NCBI GenBank assembly: GCA_963666805.2
Contig: CAXXWR010000007.1
Coordinates: forward strand, 868,001 to 932,000
Direction: 5' to 3'
Source: Fusibacter sp963666805
GTDB taxonomy: Bacteria > Bacillota > Clostridia > Peptostreptococcales > Acidaminobacteraceae
Length of the DNA stretch: 64,000 bases
Shown here: positions 9,036 to 18,506 of the stretch, one piece after another
Numbering within the stretch: the stretch's first letter is position 1
How the letters are laid out: each line of letters starts with the position of its first letter
Made by a program: the position numbers and the translations under genes
Notes under the pieces: model-generated
The model's database searches: none
The model's input: only the letters and a program-made list of their open reading frames with translations
What the model was told of the DNA's origin: nothing

Positions 9036-10010
9036 ATGTTTCGTAAACCTATTTTAAAGCCCCTATTAACGCATCCTCATCATTTGTTAGAGGGGGACAT
9101 CACTTCAATGACGCCCCTCACTAAGGGTTGGTCATCGGACCAAAAATACAAACTCATCACTTCTAGTGGAGAAAGCTATCTCCTTAGACTGTCAAAAATC
9201 AAAAAAGAAACTGCTAAAACAGTCACTTTTCACAAAATGTGTCAACTTCAACAAATGGGACTTCCTATTAATGCCCCTCTGGAACTTGGCTATATACTTG
9301 GCTATATTGATGAGGCCCCTTCTCTAGACACTCATCAGTCTAATTCACCTGACCTCTATATGCTTTTAGAATGGGTCGATGGGGATGATGCAGAAGATCT
9401 TATGACCCAATACAGCCCCCAAAAACAATATGATTTTGGGCGAGAAGCCGGACATATTCTCAGGAAAATCAACACTTTAAAAGCTCCAGACAACTTAGAA
9501 TCCTGGCACGACCGCTATCAAGCAAAAATAGAACGAAAACTGAAACTCAATCAGTCCTGTCCTTTGAGCTATGACAATGAATCTTTTTTTCTTGAAAGTA
9601 TCCAACACCTAAGACACCTGACCAAAGACAGACCCCAGTCCTATCAACATGGTGATTTTCATATTGGCAATATGATGATTGACACAAAGGGTCAACTACA
9701 AATCATTGATTTTGACCGTGATGACTTTGGCGACCCATGGGATGAATTTAATCGCATGAATTGGTGTGTCAGGGTATCTCCCTCTTTTTCCGTTGGCCTC
9801 ATAGACGGCTATTTTGACAATGACGTTCCCACATTGTTCTGGAAACTCTTTAAGCTCTACACCTGTGTCAATACCCTTAGTTCTCTGTCTTGGGCGATTC
9901 CTTTTGGACAAGAACAAATTGACATTATGAGACAAGAGGCACACACCATCAGTAAATGGTATGACGATGACCCACTCAAGCTGATTCCTTCGTGGTATAA
10001 AAAGGACTAA
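9036..10010 (+). CDS. Aminoglycoside phosphotransferase-fold (APH/ChoK) kinase
   Basis: A 324-residue soluble protein of the APH family of small-molecule kinases. The Brenner motif with catalytic Asp is HGDFHIGNM (about residues 205-213) and the metal-binding motif follows as IIDFDRDDFGDPWDEF (about 224-239). N-terminal lobe residues 25-55 form the nucleotide-binding sheet. The ATG has an AAGGAGG site. It is the only plus-strand gene in the left half and stands alone, divergent from the LacI gene. The substrate may be an aminoglycoside, a sugar amine, choline or another alcohol; the family is too broad to say that it gives drug resistance. Confidence 0.85.
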   Translation: MFRKPILKPLLTHPHHLLEGDITSMTPLTKGWSSDQKYKLITSSGESYLLRLSKIKKETAKTVTFHKMCQLQQMGLPINAPLELGYILGYIDEAPSLDTHQSNSPDLYMLLEWVDGDDAEDLMTQYSPQKQYDFGREAGHILRKINTLKAPDNLESWHDRYQAKIERKLKLNQSCPLSYDNESFFLESIQHLRHLTKDRPQSYQHGDFHIGNMMIDTKGQLQIIDFDRDDFGDPWDEFNRMNWCVRVSPSFSVGLIDGYFDNDVPTLFWKLFKLYTCVNTLSSLSWAIPFGQEQIDIMRQEAHTISKWYDDDPLKLIPSWYKKD

Positions 10011-10055
10011 AAAACCTTAAGTTTATTAGCACTTACCACTTTAACAATCTCTCTC

Positions 10056-11081
10056 TTATACCTTTAAAAGCGTCACTTCTAAGCAAATCACCGGCGCAAC
10101 ATGATTCAAATGACGCTCATTTTCATTCAATGGCTCATCTTGAATCTTTTTAATAACAAGTGTTCCTTTCATTTTTTCAAGGAGTTCCTTTGCAAGGGGG
10201 AGACCTAAACCCGTCCCCTCCGTATGCCTTGAGGCATCCTGCCTGTAAAAACGTTCAAACCACAAATTAAGGCTTTCTTGACTTAAGGACTCGCCCTCTA
10301 TTATCGCTGTATCGTTAATCCATCGAATCGTCACCAATGAGTCTGTCTCAAGCATTTCTAACTTCAAAAAACGTTGACCATACCGACTGGCATTTTGAAA
10401 AAGATTGACAAAAACCCGGTCTAAAGCCAGTTCATCTCCCATGACCATAATCGCCTTGTCAGGTAAAGTAACGTCAACTATCAGCTCAGCCTCTTCAAGC
10501 AACTTATAATGACTCATTAACGATTCTCTTAAAAGGCGTGTAACATCAATGGCTTCAAGATGAAGTTGAAAATGCCCTGCCTCTATCCTTGAAAAATCAT
10601 AAAATTGATTAATGAGTTCTTGCATAGACTGAGCCTTATATTCCATCACCTTAAGTGCTTGATAAAAGGCTTCTTGATCAATTCCATTTTGTCCATTCTC
10701 ATATGGACTGCCGTCTTGCCCATATGGACTGGTGCCTTGCCCATTTTGGATTTTAAACCATTTTAAATAACCCAATATAACTGTCAATGGCGTTCGCATG
10801 TCGTGACTGATATTTTCCATCTCCTTTTGAAAGGTGTCTTCTCTTTTTTGAAAGATTATCCTTTCCGCTTGTATCTTTTGAAGCAAGCGATTAATGGCTG
10901 TCAGCAAGTGACCTAGACCGTGATTGGGAAGTGGCAACCTTAAAATACCATTGTCCTTTATATTTTCATTCAGATGTTCAAGGTCTTGTGTCACTTTTTT
11001 TAAGGCTTTTAAGAGGCTATAATAGCGAAAGGCAAAATAAAAACACAATAGACTCAGAATTAAGATAATGATTGGGATCAT
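10056..11081 (-). CDS. Sensor histidine kinase with one membrane helix
   Basis: A 341-residue kinase. One N-terminal membrane segment (residues 2-18) is followed directly by a HAMP-like/coiled stretch and a HisKA domain with phospho-acceptor His in ENISHDMRTPLTVILGYLKW (about 93-112). The ATPase domain has an N box (NLFQNASRYG) and a G2 box (TEGTGLGLPLAKELL). There is no extracellular sensor domain, so it may sense through its membrane helix or the adjacent ABC transporter. It is the last gene after the transporter and pairs with the response regulator at 13715. A Gly/Ser/Pro/Tyr-rich insertion splits the two HisKA helices at about residues 115-135. Confidence 0.9.
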   Translation of the reverse strand: MIPIIILILSLLCFYFAFRYYSLLKALKKVTQDLEHLNENIKDNGILRLPLPNHGLGHLLTAINRLLQKIQAERIIFQKREDTFQKEMENISHDMRTPLTVILGYLKWFKIQNGQGTSPYGQDGSPYENGQNGIDQEAFYQALKVMEYKAQSMQELINQFYDFSRIEAGHFQLHLEAIDVTRLLRESLMSHYKLLEEAELIVDVTLPDKAIMVMGDELALDRVFVNLFQNASRYGQRFLKLEMLETDSLVTIRWINDTAIIEGESLSQESLNLWFERFYRQDASRHTEGTGLGLPLAKELLEKMKGTLVIKKIQDEPLNENERHLNHVAPVICLEVTLLKV

Positions 11082-11123
11082 GTGCGCTATTCTCCTTTCA
11101 TCCTTAAAGGCGCTTTACCCCCT

Positions 11124-11909
11124 TTAAATTTCTTTTCGCTTTAATAAGATTAGACCACTTGTATAGAAAATAATGATGCCCATTAAACCCGATAGAATAC
11201 ATTTAAGCATCCCCTCTGGTGTCTGCCATACTGTGTTACTGACTGACATCCCCACTTGCATAAAATCACCACTGAATAAATTCGCCGGCATCCACGAAGC
11301 AAGAGAATGTACTGGTCCAAAACGGATTCCTAGGTAGAAGACAATTCTAGGGATAACATACCAAATGACAACCCAGATGACAATGCCTATCGCACTTTTC
11401 TCAGTCACTTCCATAAAGACAATTTCAGAGATGAGCGATGCCACTGCAATTAAAAATACTGCTGGCACTTCTGTGATGAGGTCTAAAAGGGTGACCACAC
11501 CAGTGGGTTCTAATACAAGCCTAGCACTTATCACATAGACCGCTAAGATGACCACCATGGCGACAAATGATACCAAAGTACCTACTATAATCTGACCTGT
11601 CAATATTTTAATGCGAGAAATCCCATAGGCGACTGTATTCTTTAAATTGCCATTAGTACGGTTTTCTTCATAAAGCAAAATCGCTATTAATAGACCCATC
11701 ATCACAAAAATCATAGGGTTAGCAACCAGATTTGAATAGGAAAACGCCGTCGTGTTATATTTAAAATTAGGATTGGTATAACCAAACAGGGCTAAAACCA
11801 GATTCAGCGTAAGAGATAAAGCACTCATAGTCCCTACAAAAATAAAAATTCTGGCTGTATGAGTCACTCTGAATAATTCACTTTTAATATAATTAAGCAT
11901 TCTTTTCAC
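11124..11909 (-). CDS. ABC-2 type transporter permease
   Basis: A 261-residue membrane protein with six predicted helices and the N-terminal pattern KRMLNYIKSELFRVTHTARI typical of ABC-2/BcrB-type permeases. It overlaps the ATPase gene by 17 nt. Together they form an exporter of the BcrAB/lantibiotic-immunity kind. The flanking two-component system suggests induction by a cell-envelope-active peptide, which is inferred from such clusters in other Firmicutes rather than shown here. Confidence 0.85.
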   Translation of the reverse strand: MKRMLNYIKSELFRVTHTARIFIFVGTMSALSLTLNLVLALFGYTNPNFKYNTTAFSYSNLVANPMIFVMMGLLIAILLYEENRTNGNLKNTVAYGISRIKILTGQIIVGTLVSFVAMVVILAVYVISARLVLEPTGVVTLLDLITEVPAVFLIAVASLISEIVFMEVTEKSAIGIVIWVVIWYVIPRIVFYLGIRFGPVHSLASWMPANLFSGDFMQVGMSVSNTVWQTPEGMLKCILSGLMGIIIFYTSGLILLKRKEI

Positions 11910-12819
11910 CTCGCATTTTAATCGTCATGTAGTAGTCTTCAAGAGAAGATGCCAAGGTTTGCATTCCCAAAATATAAATATCATTTTGGGCGGCTAATTG
12001 ACTGTAAAACACAGGTTTTTCAAGAGGCTTATAAATTCTCATAATACCATCTGCTATGACCCGATAATGCTCTTTGTTGGGTAAATTCTCTATCAGTAAA
12101 GCATAGCGATTAATATCTGAAACTTTGATTTCTATGCAATCTTCACATTTCTCAGAGAGGCTCTTACTGGTGATTTCTTCAAGCAACTTGCCCTTATACA
12201 AGAAACCGTAATCTGTTGCGATTTGTTCAAGCTCCGATAAAATATGACTAGAGATGAGGATGGTAATGTTTTTTTCAAGATTCAAACGCTTTAAAAGTTG
12301 TCTAAATTCTATCATACCACTCGGATCAAGGCCGTTTATCGGTTCATCTAAAACCAATATTTCTGGCTCACTCATCATGGCAATAGCAAGGCCTAAACGC
12401 TGTTTTTGACCATATGATAGCTGCTTGCATTTACTTTTTCGCTTGTGTTCAATTCCCGTTAATTGAAGCATGGCTTCTACTTGTTCGGGGTCTGCAATGC
12501 CCTTTTGTATGGCATAATATTTAAGTGTGTTTTCTAGGGTCATGGTTTGAAAAAAACTAGGTGTTTCAATCATAAAACCCATTCTCTGACGGACGTTTTC
12601 ACAAGCCCTTCTTTCATGTTCACCTAAAACAAATAAATCACCCGATGTCACAAATTGATGACCTGCTATCAATTTAAGCAGGGTACTCTTCCCTGCACCA
12701 TTGTCACCAATTAGACCATAAATACTGCCTTTTTTAACATGTATATTCACTTTGTCTAAGGCTTTTAAGCTACCATAATACCTGTCTAATTGATGTGATT
12801 CAATGACAAACTCACTCAC
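11893..12819 (-). CDS. ABC transporter ATPase, BcrA-like
   Basis: I place the start at the GTG at 12819 (308 residues, VSEFVIESHQLDRYYG) because AGGAGG precedes it by 7 nt; the ATG at 12864 has only a weak site. Walker A is GDNGAGKSTLLKLI, the signature is LSYGQKQRLGLAIAM (Tyr in place of the usual second Gly/Ser), and Walker B is EILVLDEPINGLDPSG. A C-terminal extension of about 90 residues is typical of drug or bacteriocin exporters. It powers the adjacent permease. Confidence 0.9.
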   Translation of the reverse strand: MSEFVIESHQLDRYYGSLKALDKVNIHVKKGSIYGLIGDNGAGKSTLLKLIAGHQFVTSGDLFVLGEHERRACENVRQRMGFMIETPSFFQTMTLENTLKYYAIQKGIADPEQVEAMLQLTGIEHKRKSKCKQLSYGQKQRLGLAIAMMSEPEILVLDEPINGLDPSGMIEFRQLLKRLNLEKNITILISSHILSELEQIATDYGFLYKGKLLEEITSKSLSEKCEDCIEIKVSDINRYALLIENLPNKEHYRVIADGIMRIYKPLEKPVFYSQLAAQNDIYILGMQTLASSLEDYYMTIKMRGEKNA

Positions 12820-12984
12820 AAACTTACCTCCTACTGAACGTATTCTTTTTAATAAAAGCTTCATTTACGCTTCATCCTTATTCTTAAGAACACGTCTATT
12901 GTAAGATTTTCACTTTTAAAAAGTCATAAATGAAAGATAAAGAACTTATAAAGATTAGAGCAATCAGGATTATCAAAAAACATT

Positions 12985-13014
12985 TAAAATGATCTAAATA
13001 TAAAATAATCTAAA
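12985..13014 (-). promoter_or_regulatory. Direct repeat upstream of ABC transporter genes
   Basis: On the minus strand TTTAGATNATTTTA occurs twice (13001-13014 and 12985-12998), 13 of 14 bases identical with a 16-bp period. It lies between the response-regulator stop and the ABC genes, so it is a candidate binding site for that regulator. The spacing is wider than the usual 10-11 bp for OmpR-family sites, which weakens the assignment. Confidence 0.4.
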
Positions 13015-13019
13015 ATATT

Positions 13020-13715
13020 TTAAGACAATTTAAAGCCAATCCCATAAACGGTCTCTATATAGGTCTCCTCTGTCGTTATAGCCTTTATTTTCTTACGAAT
13101 ATTAGAGACATGGACGTTAACCGTATTGTTTTCGCCATAATATCCACCCTTCCATATGAGTTCATAAAGCGCTTCACGCGAATAAACCTTTTGTGGATTC
13201 TGAATCATAAGATAAAGTAAATCATATTCATGAGCCGTTAGATTCAAAGTTTGATCATTAACCGTTATCCGCCTCGATTCTGGATAACACTTCAAAGTTT
13301 TATAAGTCAAAGGCTTATTGGGTAAGGACTCACTCCCCATCCGCCTTAAATGGGCTTCTATACGCGCTAATACTTCAAGAGGCTCAAAAGGTTTAGTCAT
13401 ATAGTCATCTGCTCCCATTTTCAGCAGTTTAATTTTTTCATTTAAATCATGTTGGGCACTTATGACGATTACCGGTACACTGCTTCTCATATGAGTAGCA
13501 TTTTGTGCTCGGATTTCCTCTAAAAGGGTTTCTCCCGACATACCGGGGAGCATTAAATCTAATAATATAAGACTTGGAAAATGTCTTTCCATCAAAAGTT
13601 TTGCTTCAGTTCCAGAAAAAGCTTGTTCTACTTCATAACCCGATGCTTTCAAAATTTGACTTAAAAGCTGATTAATACCAGCATCATCTTCTACAATTAA
13701 TATTTGATAAGCCAT
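13020..13715 (-). CDS. OmpR/PhoB-family response regulator
   Basis: A 231-residue response regulator. The receiver has the acidic pair EDD (9-11), phospho-acceptor Asp in LILLDLMLPGMSGE (about Asp54) and Lys in MTKPFEPLEVLARI. The winged-helix effector ends YIETVYGIGFKL. It is followed after 200 nt by the ABC exporter and then its likely kinase, so order is regulator, transporter, kinase. It probably controls the transporter genes. Confidence 0.93.
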   Translation of the reverse strand: MAYQILIVEDDAGINQLLSQILKASGYEVEQAFSGTEAKLLMERHFPSLILLDLMLPGMSGETLLEEIRAQNATHMRSSVPVIVISAQHDLNEKIKLLKMGADDYMTKPFEPLEVLARIEAHLRRMGSESLPNKPLTYKTLKCYPESRRITVNDQTLNLTAHEYDLLYLMIQNPQKVYSREALYELIWKGGYYGENNTVNVHVSNIRKKIKAITTEETYIETVYGIGFKLS

Positions 13716-13851
13716 TCTCTCACTTCTTTCTAGTCCCTCTTCAAGTTTGAATTTTTCTTGCCTTCCACAAGATAAAATTCAACTTGCTAGGTTCTCTTTA
13801 TTTCAATCTTTTTATTTCAATCCGTTCATATCATTTGACTTTATTGTACCA

Positions 13852-13886
13852 TAAAAATAGCCCTATCTTTTTTTAAGATAAGGCTA
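13852..13886 (-). terminator. Rho-independent terminator after lipoprotein gene
   Basis: On the minus strand ATAGCCTTATCTT pairs with AAGATAGGGCTAT (one G-U pair) around an A-rich loop and is followed by TTTTT. It ends the 13960-14565 gene, 74 nt past its stop. Confidence 0.85.
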
Positions 13887-13959
13887 TCGTTTACTTTTCA
13901 TCATCATTCATTTGACGCTTTTTCATTGCTTTAACTGAGAATGAATAGTAGGACAAGTC

Positions 13960-14565
13960 CTATTGAGGTAAAGTCACTGAAACAGTATCATCAATTTTGA
14001 TACTAATGGTATCAAAATCATCTTTTAATTCAAAATAGTCAGCCTCTTTACCATAAGTAATCACATACTTAGTGCCACCACTTTGATCATTTGGATCTTC
14101 ATTGTCCTCATAAGTTCCTTTTGCTTCAAAGGCATTCTTCTCTGCATTTTCACTTGCTGTCGAATCAATATTTTCATCAAAGACCCCAATGTAATTATTA
14201 GGATAGAAAGTAATATCATCTACCACACTTTCAATGATCCCTTGAAGCTCTTCTTCTGTATAGAGGTCATGGTCTTGATTAGCCAATTCATCATTAAGAT
14301 AATAAGTATAGTTATCATCTTTAAAATAAAATGTTTCTTTAACGCCATCGTCAATATAGTTATACTCTGCTTTTGCATTTCCGTCTGCATCTCTCCATAC
14401 ATTTAACGAAACATTATCGGTAATATACTCATGATTATAAACACAAGGTGCACTCACAATATTTTCATTAAACGTTTGTGCTACCTCTTTCCCAGACGCT
14501 TTTGTACAGCCTACAGCAAGTACTAACGCCAGTACTATCATTATTGCCAAATTTACTTTTTTCAT
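13960..14565 (-). CDS. Small lipoprotein of unknown function
   Basis: A 201-residue protein with a lipoprotein signal MKKVNLAIMIVLALVLAV then GCTKASG, Cys20 being the lipid site. The mature part is acidic and Tyr/Asp-rich, with beta-strand patterns such as YVITYGKEADYFELKDDFD; no family was recognised. It has its own ribosome site and terminator, so it is probably a single-gene transcript. Confidence 0.75.
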   Translation of the reverse strand: MKKVNLAIMIVLALVLAVGCTKASGKEVAQTFNENIVSAPCVYNHEYITDNVSLNVWRDADGNAKAEYNYIDDGVKETFYFKDDNYTYYLNDELANQDHDLYTEEELQGIIESVVDDITFYPNNYIGVFDENIDSTASENAEKNAFEAKGTYEDNEDPNDQSGGTKYVITYGKEADYFELKDDFDTISIKIDDTVSVTLPQ

Positions 14566-14721
14566 TTTTCCACCTTTAATTTTCTCTATTAAGGAATTTC
14601 TAAGATTCCCTTATGGTTGAACAGTTTTTACATCCCCAGTAACATAGTGTATTTTAACAAATTGTAAGAAAATGACAAGCCCTAATTTGAGAATCATTTT
14701 TCTGGGTCTTGAGGGCGGGGG

Positions 14722-16449
14722 TTAGGGGGATAGGCTTTCATAATCATACAACCTTTGATACGCCTTACTACGTTCGAGTAATTCTTGATGAGTTCCTTGG
14801 TCTACGATCTTCCCTCTATCCACAAGCATAATAATATCCGCATTTTGAATAGTTGATAAGCGATGGGCTATCACAATACTCGTTTTTTCTCGTCGCATAT
14901 CGTCTATAGCTTCTTGAACCATTCTCTCTGTCTGGGTATCCAGAGCTGACGTTGATTCATCTAATATTAATACCTCAGGATTTCTCAATAGAGCTCTCGC
15001 TAGGGCTAATCTTTGTCGTTGACCACCTGATAAATTTACACCCCGTTCTCCAAGAACGGTTTGATATTGATTGGGTAAGTTCATGATAAAATCATGGCAT
15101 TGGCATTTATTACAGATTGCTTCAATATATTCACTTTCATAATGTTGTTCCAAGCAAAGATTTTCTTGAATGGAAAGCGGTAGAAAATAAGGCGTTTGAA
15201 AAACCATTAGAACCTGATTATAATAGCTTTCGTTATAATCTTTAATATCGACATCTCCTAGACAAATGTGACCTTTATCAGGCTTATAGGCTCTTAATAA
15301 GAGTTGTCCGATTGTTGATTTTCCACATCCACTTTCACCGACCAAGGCTATTTTTTTAGCCTTTGGAAAAGTGACAGTGATATCCTCTAAAATCATTTTA
15401 CTCTCTTCCTTATATTGAAAGGAAACATGATGCATAGATAGTTCAGATAAAGGTTCTTTTAGTGTGATAAAACCCTCTTGCTCGCTCTCAATATCTAAAA
15501 CAGATTCAATCTGCTCAATAATAGCAGTCAATCGCTTTCCAATCATGACTTGCTTAAAAAGATCTCCCAAGGCAGTTACCAATTGATCTACAAGCGTAAA
15601 AGTCACCACAAAAGTCCCTAGAGAACTATTGCCTTTCATTACCATATAGCCCCCTACTATAATAGCGACTAACTTGGTCCCATAGAGAAAAGGCTCACTA
15701 ATGATTTGTAGTTTCCCCTGAAAATAAGCTTCATGTTTTAAGGTGTACTCGTAGTTATCATAGGCTTTTTCAAATTCATGTATCTGAATACCTTCACGGT
15801 CAAAAGCAATTGTCTCTCGAATAGCACTTATATTTTCAACAACTTGACTTGCTAAATGACTTTTAGCCTGCCTTATTTTCGCCACATTTTCTTGAGCATC
15901 TTCCCCATAACGATAAATAAGATAGTAATAAATGAACGTCAAGACGACAACCAGTATCAAAAGTTGAACATTGACATTGCCAATCGTTATGACAAGAAAA
16001 AATGTACTCATCAGCACTTTTCCTGTTTCTGATAAGAGTTGATTAATGGCGATATCAGACGCCTCACTAATATCACTTCTCATGTGATTTAAGAGCTTCC
16101 CCGAGCTCTCTTCATTGAAAACCCTTGCGCTTAGTTGATAGATTTTTTCTAAAAAAGATTGGGTCATCTTTTCCCTTACCTCATAGCTCAATTTAAAAAA
16201 GATGAGTTTTCGTATTGTAAACCAAAGCCTTGGTCCAAAATAAAATACAGCATATAAGGCAAGTAGTTTCGGAAATAATTCATAGATTTGATTAACAAAG
16301 ACTTGATTAATTAATTCTTTTTGCATGTTAAGTGCCAAAATAGGGGTCAATGCCTCCAAAACAATAAATAAATACCCTAGAATAATGTAAATTTTATGGT
16401 TGATAAAACGACTGATAAAATGTATATTATGCTTCATAAGCATCACCAT
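14722..16449 (-). CDS. ABC exporter, half 2 (membrane + ATPase)
   Basis: A 575-residue type I ABC exporter half: six membrane helices in residues 20-310, then an ATPase with Walker A GESGCGKSTIGQLLL, signature LSGGQRQRLALARALL, Walker B EVLILDESTSALD and H-loop IVIAHRLSTIQ. The start overlaps the preceding exporter gene by 23 nt, so they form a heterodimer translated together. Both ATPase sites keep their catalytic Glu, unlike exporters with one degenerate site. Substrate could be a drug, lipid or peptide. Confidence 0.9.
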   Translation of the reverse strand: MVMLMKHNIHFISRFINHKIYIILGYLFIVLEALTPILALNMQKELINQVFVNQIYELFPKLLALYAVFYFGPRLWFTIRKLIFFKLSYEVREKMTQSFLEKIYQLSARVFNEESSGKLLNHMRSDISEASDIAINQLLSETGKVLMSTFFLVITIGNVNVQLLILVVVLTFIYYYLIYRYGEDAQENVAKIRQAKSHLASQVVENISAIRETIAFDREGIQIHEFEKAYDNYEYTLKHEAYFQGKLQIISEPFLYGTKLVAIIVGGYMVMKGNSSLGTFVVTFTLVDQLVTALGDLFKQVMIGKRLTAIIEQIESVLDIESEQEGFITLKEPLSELSMHHVSFQYKEESKMILEDITVTFPKAKKIALVGESGCGKSTIGQLLLRAYKPDKGHICLGDVDIKDYNESYYNQVLMVFQTPYFLPLSIQENLCLEQHYESEYIEAICNKCQCHDFIMNLPNQYQTVLGERGVNLSGGQRQRLALARALLRNPEVLILDESTSALDTQTERMVQEAIDDMRREKTSIVIAHRLSTIQNADIIMLVDRGKIVDQGTHQELLERSKAYQRLYDYESLSP

Positions 16450-18274
16450 TAACCACCAGTTGATAAAACTTACCCTTTTGACTCATAAGTATGTCATAGT
16501 TTCCTTGCTCAATGATTTTGCCCTTATCTAAAACATATATCATGTCAAATTCCTTAATTGTCTCTAATCTATGTGCAACTGCAATTACCGTCTTATGCGC
16601 ACCTATTCGGTCAATGGTTGACTTAATAGCGTATTCAGTCTTTTGGTCTAAGGCAGACGTCGCTTCATCTAATAGCAGTATTTCAGGATCCTTAAGCAAA
16701 GTCCGTGCTATGGAAATACGCTGTTTTTGTCCCCCTGAAAGGTTGACACCTCGTTCACCTACCATCGTTTGGTAACCTTTATCACACGAAAGGATAAACT
16801 CATGAGCACCAGATTTCTGAGCCGCTTCAATAACTGCCTCATCAGAAGCCTCTAAATTCCCCCATCTAATATTTTCCATAATCGTTGTGTTGAGTAAATA
16901 AGTTTCCTGAAAAACATAACCCATTTTTTGACGAAGAACTGAGAGGGGCATTAACTTAATCTCTTGACCTTCCAGCTTTATTAAGCCTGAATCAATATCA
17001 TAAAAACGTCCAAGTAGCTTTAATAATGTCGATTTTCCACATCCACTTTCTCCAACCAAAGCAACCTTTTGACCTGCTTGTATTTTTAATGAAAGTGAAT
17101 CGATGACCATGCGATCTTGAGCATTATGTCCAAAATGGTTTTGTCCAAGACCTTTCAAAAGATCTACGGGATATGAAAATGAAGTATGGTCAAATTCAAT
17201 CTGACAGTGGCTTTCTTCTACAGGATGATTTATATCTGATTGAGTCTTATTCGTCTTAGACCTCGTCACCTCTTTAACCTGTGGTTCTAACTGCATAAGT
17301 CCATACAAGTCAACAGCATAATGTAAGGCGTGTTCCTGAGCAGGAATAATATAGAAAAAGACTGAAAACCCTCTTGAAACTAAAGCAATGTAGAAGCTAT
17401 AAGTAATAAAATCGCCCAATAGCATTTGCCCAGACTGGATTTGCTTAAATCCAACCCAATAGAATAATACTAGGGAAATGGTTAGCGTTAATCCTACCGT
17501 TGTATATCTAAAATGTCTCCAAAAAATAGACTTCATCCGAGGCGAACGATAGTCTTCATAATGTTTTAAGGTCTTATCAATCATCCATGATTGGTTCCCC
17601 ATCGCTTTAGATTCCGTCGCAAAAGCAATGGCATTGTAGAGTGATTCTTGGTAAAGATGTGCTTTTTCAGTCTCTTCGTTAAGAAATTTATGTATTTTAT
17701 CATTGGTAAACTTGTTAATTACAACAAAAAGGCTGTTTCCTACCATTGTGACAAGAAAAAAGAGAGGTTCATTGATGATTAAGACTATTGAAGGTACTAA
17801 AAACTGTGAAAAACTGTAGATGAAATGCGGAAAAAGAAAGCTATAGGTTAATTGCACTTCTTTTACGCTATTTTCAAACAAAGAAAGTATTTTGCCTGTA
17901 GGGACAGCTTCATAAAAAGAAAATCCTAACCGATAAAGCTGACTCAATAAATCCTTTTGCTGATTCCTAGCAATTCCATTAGCAATTTTAACCTTTAAAA
18001 GATTAAAAACATATTTAGAAAGTATAATCACCACAATGATAGCCACCATCATGACAAGGGGATTAACCAATAGGCTCATATCATTTTTAGGGAAAATATC
18101 ATCAATCATGTCCCCCATTTGACGTGGAATCATAATCTCCCCTAGAATCGTGATGCCACCACAGATTAAATAGAGGCCAGTCAATCCCCAAAAAGGCTTA
18201 AAGTATGAAAGTAACCATCTATAGACACGTCTATAATCACTTCTTGATGCTTTTTTAAAAAGCTCTTGTTCCAA
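16427..18274 (-). CDS. ABC exporter, half 1 (membrane + ATPase)
   Basis: I prefer the TTG at 18274 (615 residues), which has GGGGGAGG 5 nt before it; the ATG at 18298 lacks a ribosome site. Membrane domain residues 30-320 and an ATPase with Walker A GESGCGKSTLLKLLG, Q-loop VFQETYLL, signature LSGGQKQRISIARTLL and Walker B EILLLDEATSALD. A linker of about 40 residues joins the two domains. It forms the exporter with the next gene. Confidence 0.9.
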   Translation of the reverse strand: MEQELFKKASRSDYRRVYRWLLSYFKPFWGLTGLYLICGGITILGEIMIPRQMGDMIDDIFPKNDMSLLVNPLVMMVAIIVVIILSKYVFNLLKVKIANGIARNQQKDLLSQLYRLGFSFYEAVPTGKILSLFENSVKEVQLTYSFLFPHFIYSFSQFLVPSIVLIINEPLFFLVTMVGNSLFVVINKFTNDKIHKFLNEETEKAHLYQESLYNAIAFATESKAMGNQSWMIDKTLKHYEDYRSPRMKSIFWRHFRYTTVGLTLTISLVLFYWVGFKQIQSGQMLLGDFITYSFYIALVSRGFSVFFYIIPAQEHALHYAVDLYGLMQLEPQVKEVTRSKTNKTQSDINHPVEESHCQIEFDHTSFSYPVDLLKGLGQNHFGHNAQDRMVIDSLSLKIQAGQKVALVGESGCGKSTLLKLLGRFYDIDSGLIKLEGQEIKLMPLSVLRQKMGYVFQETYLLNTTIMENIRWGNLEASDEAVIEAAQKSGAHEFILSCDKGYQTMVGERGVNLSGGQKQRISIARTLLKDPEILLLDEATSALDQKTEYAIKSTIDRIGAHKTVIAVAHRLETIKEFDMIYVLDKGKIIEQGNYDILMSQKGKFYQLVVNGDAYEA

Positions 18275-18506
18275 TTCTGCCTCCCCCAACTTCCTCATTT
18301 CATATATCTTATTCAGCTATTTCATTATAACAAAATAACATTGATATTATAAGCTTAGCTAGCCATTATTTTCCTCTATTTGTTAAAGAACTTTTTAAGC
18401 TTTGTTTTTTCATAAAATCCCACACTACATGAAGTAGTATTATCATTAATCAATTTAATTTCTTCATTCTATTCACCTAATTTTTCTTTGTTTAAAAGGT
18501 CAGGGG

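Noticed and set aside
9036..10010. Aminoglycoside resistance gene
   Set aside because: The APH fold is certain but the family covers many substrates; no specific resistance enzyme is recognised.
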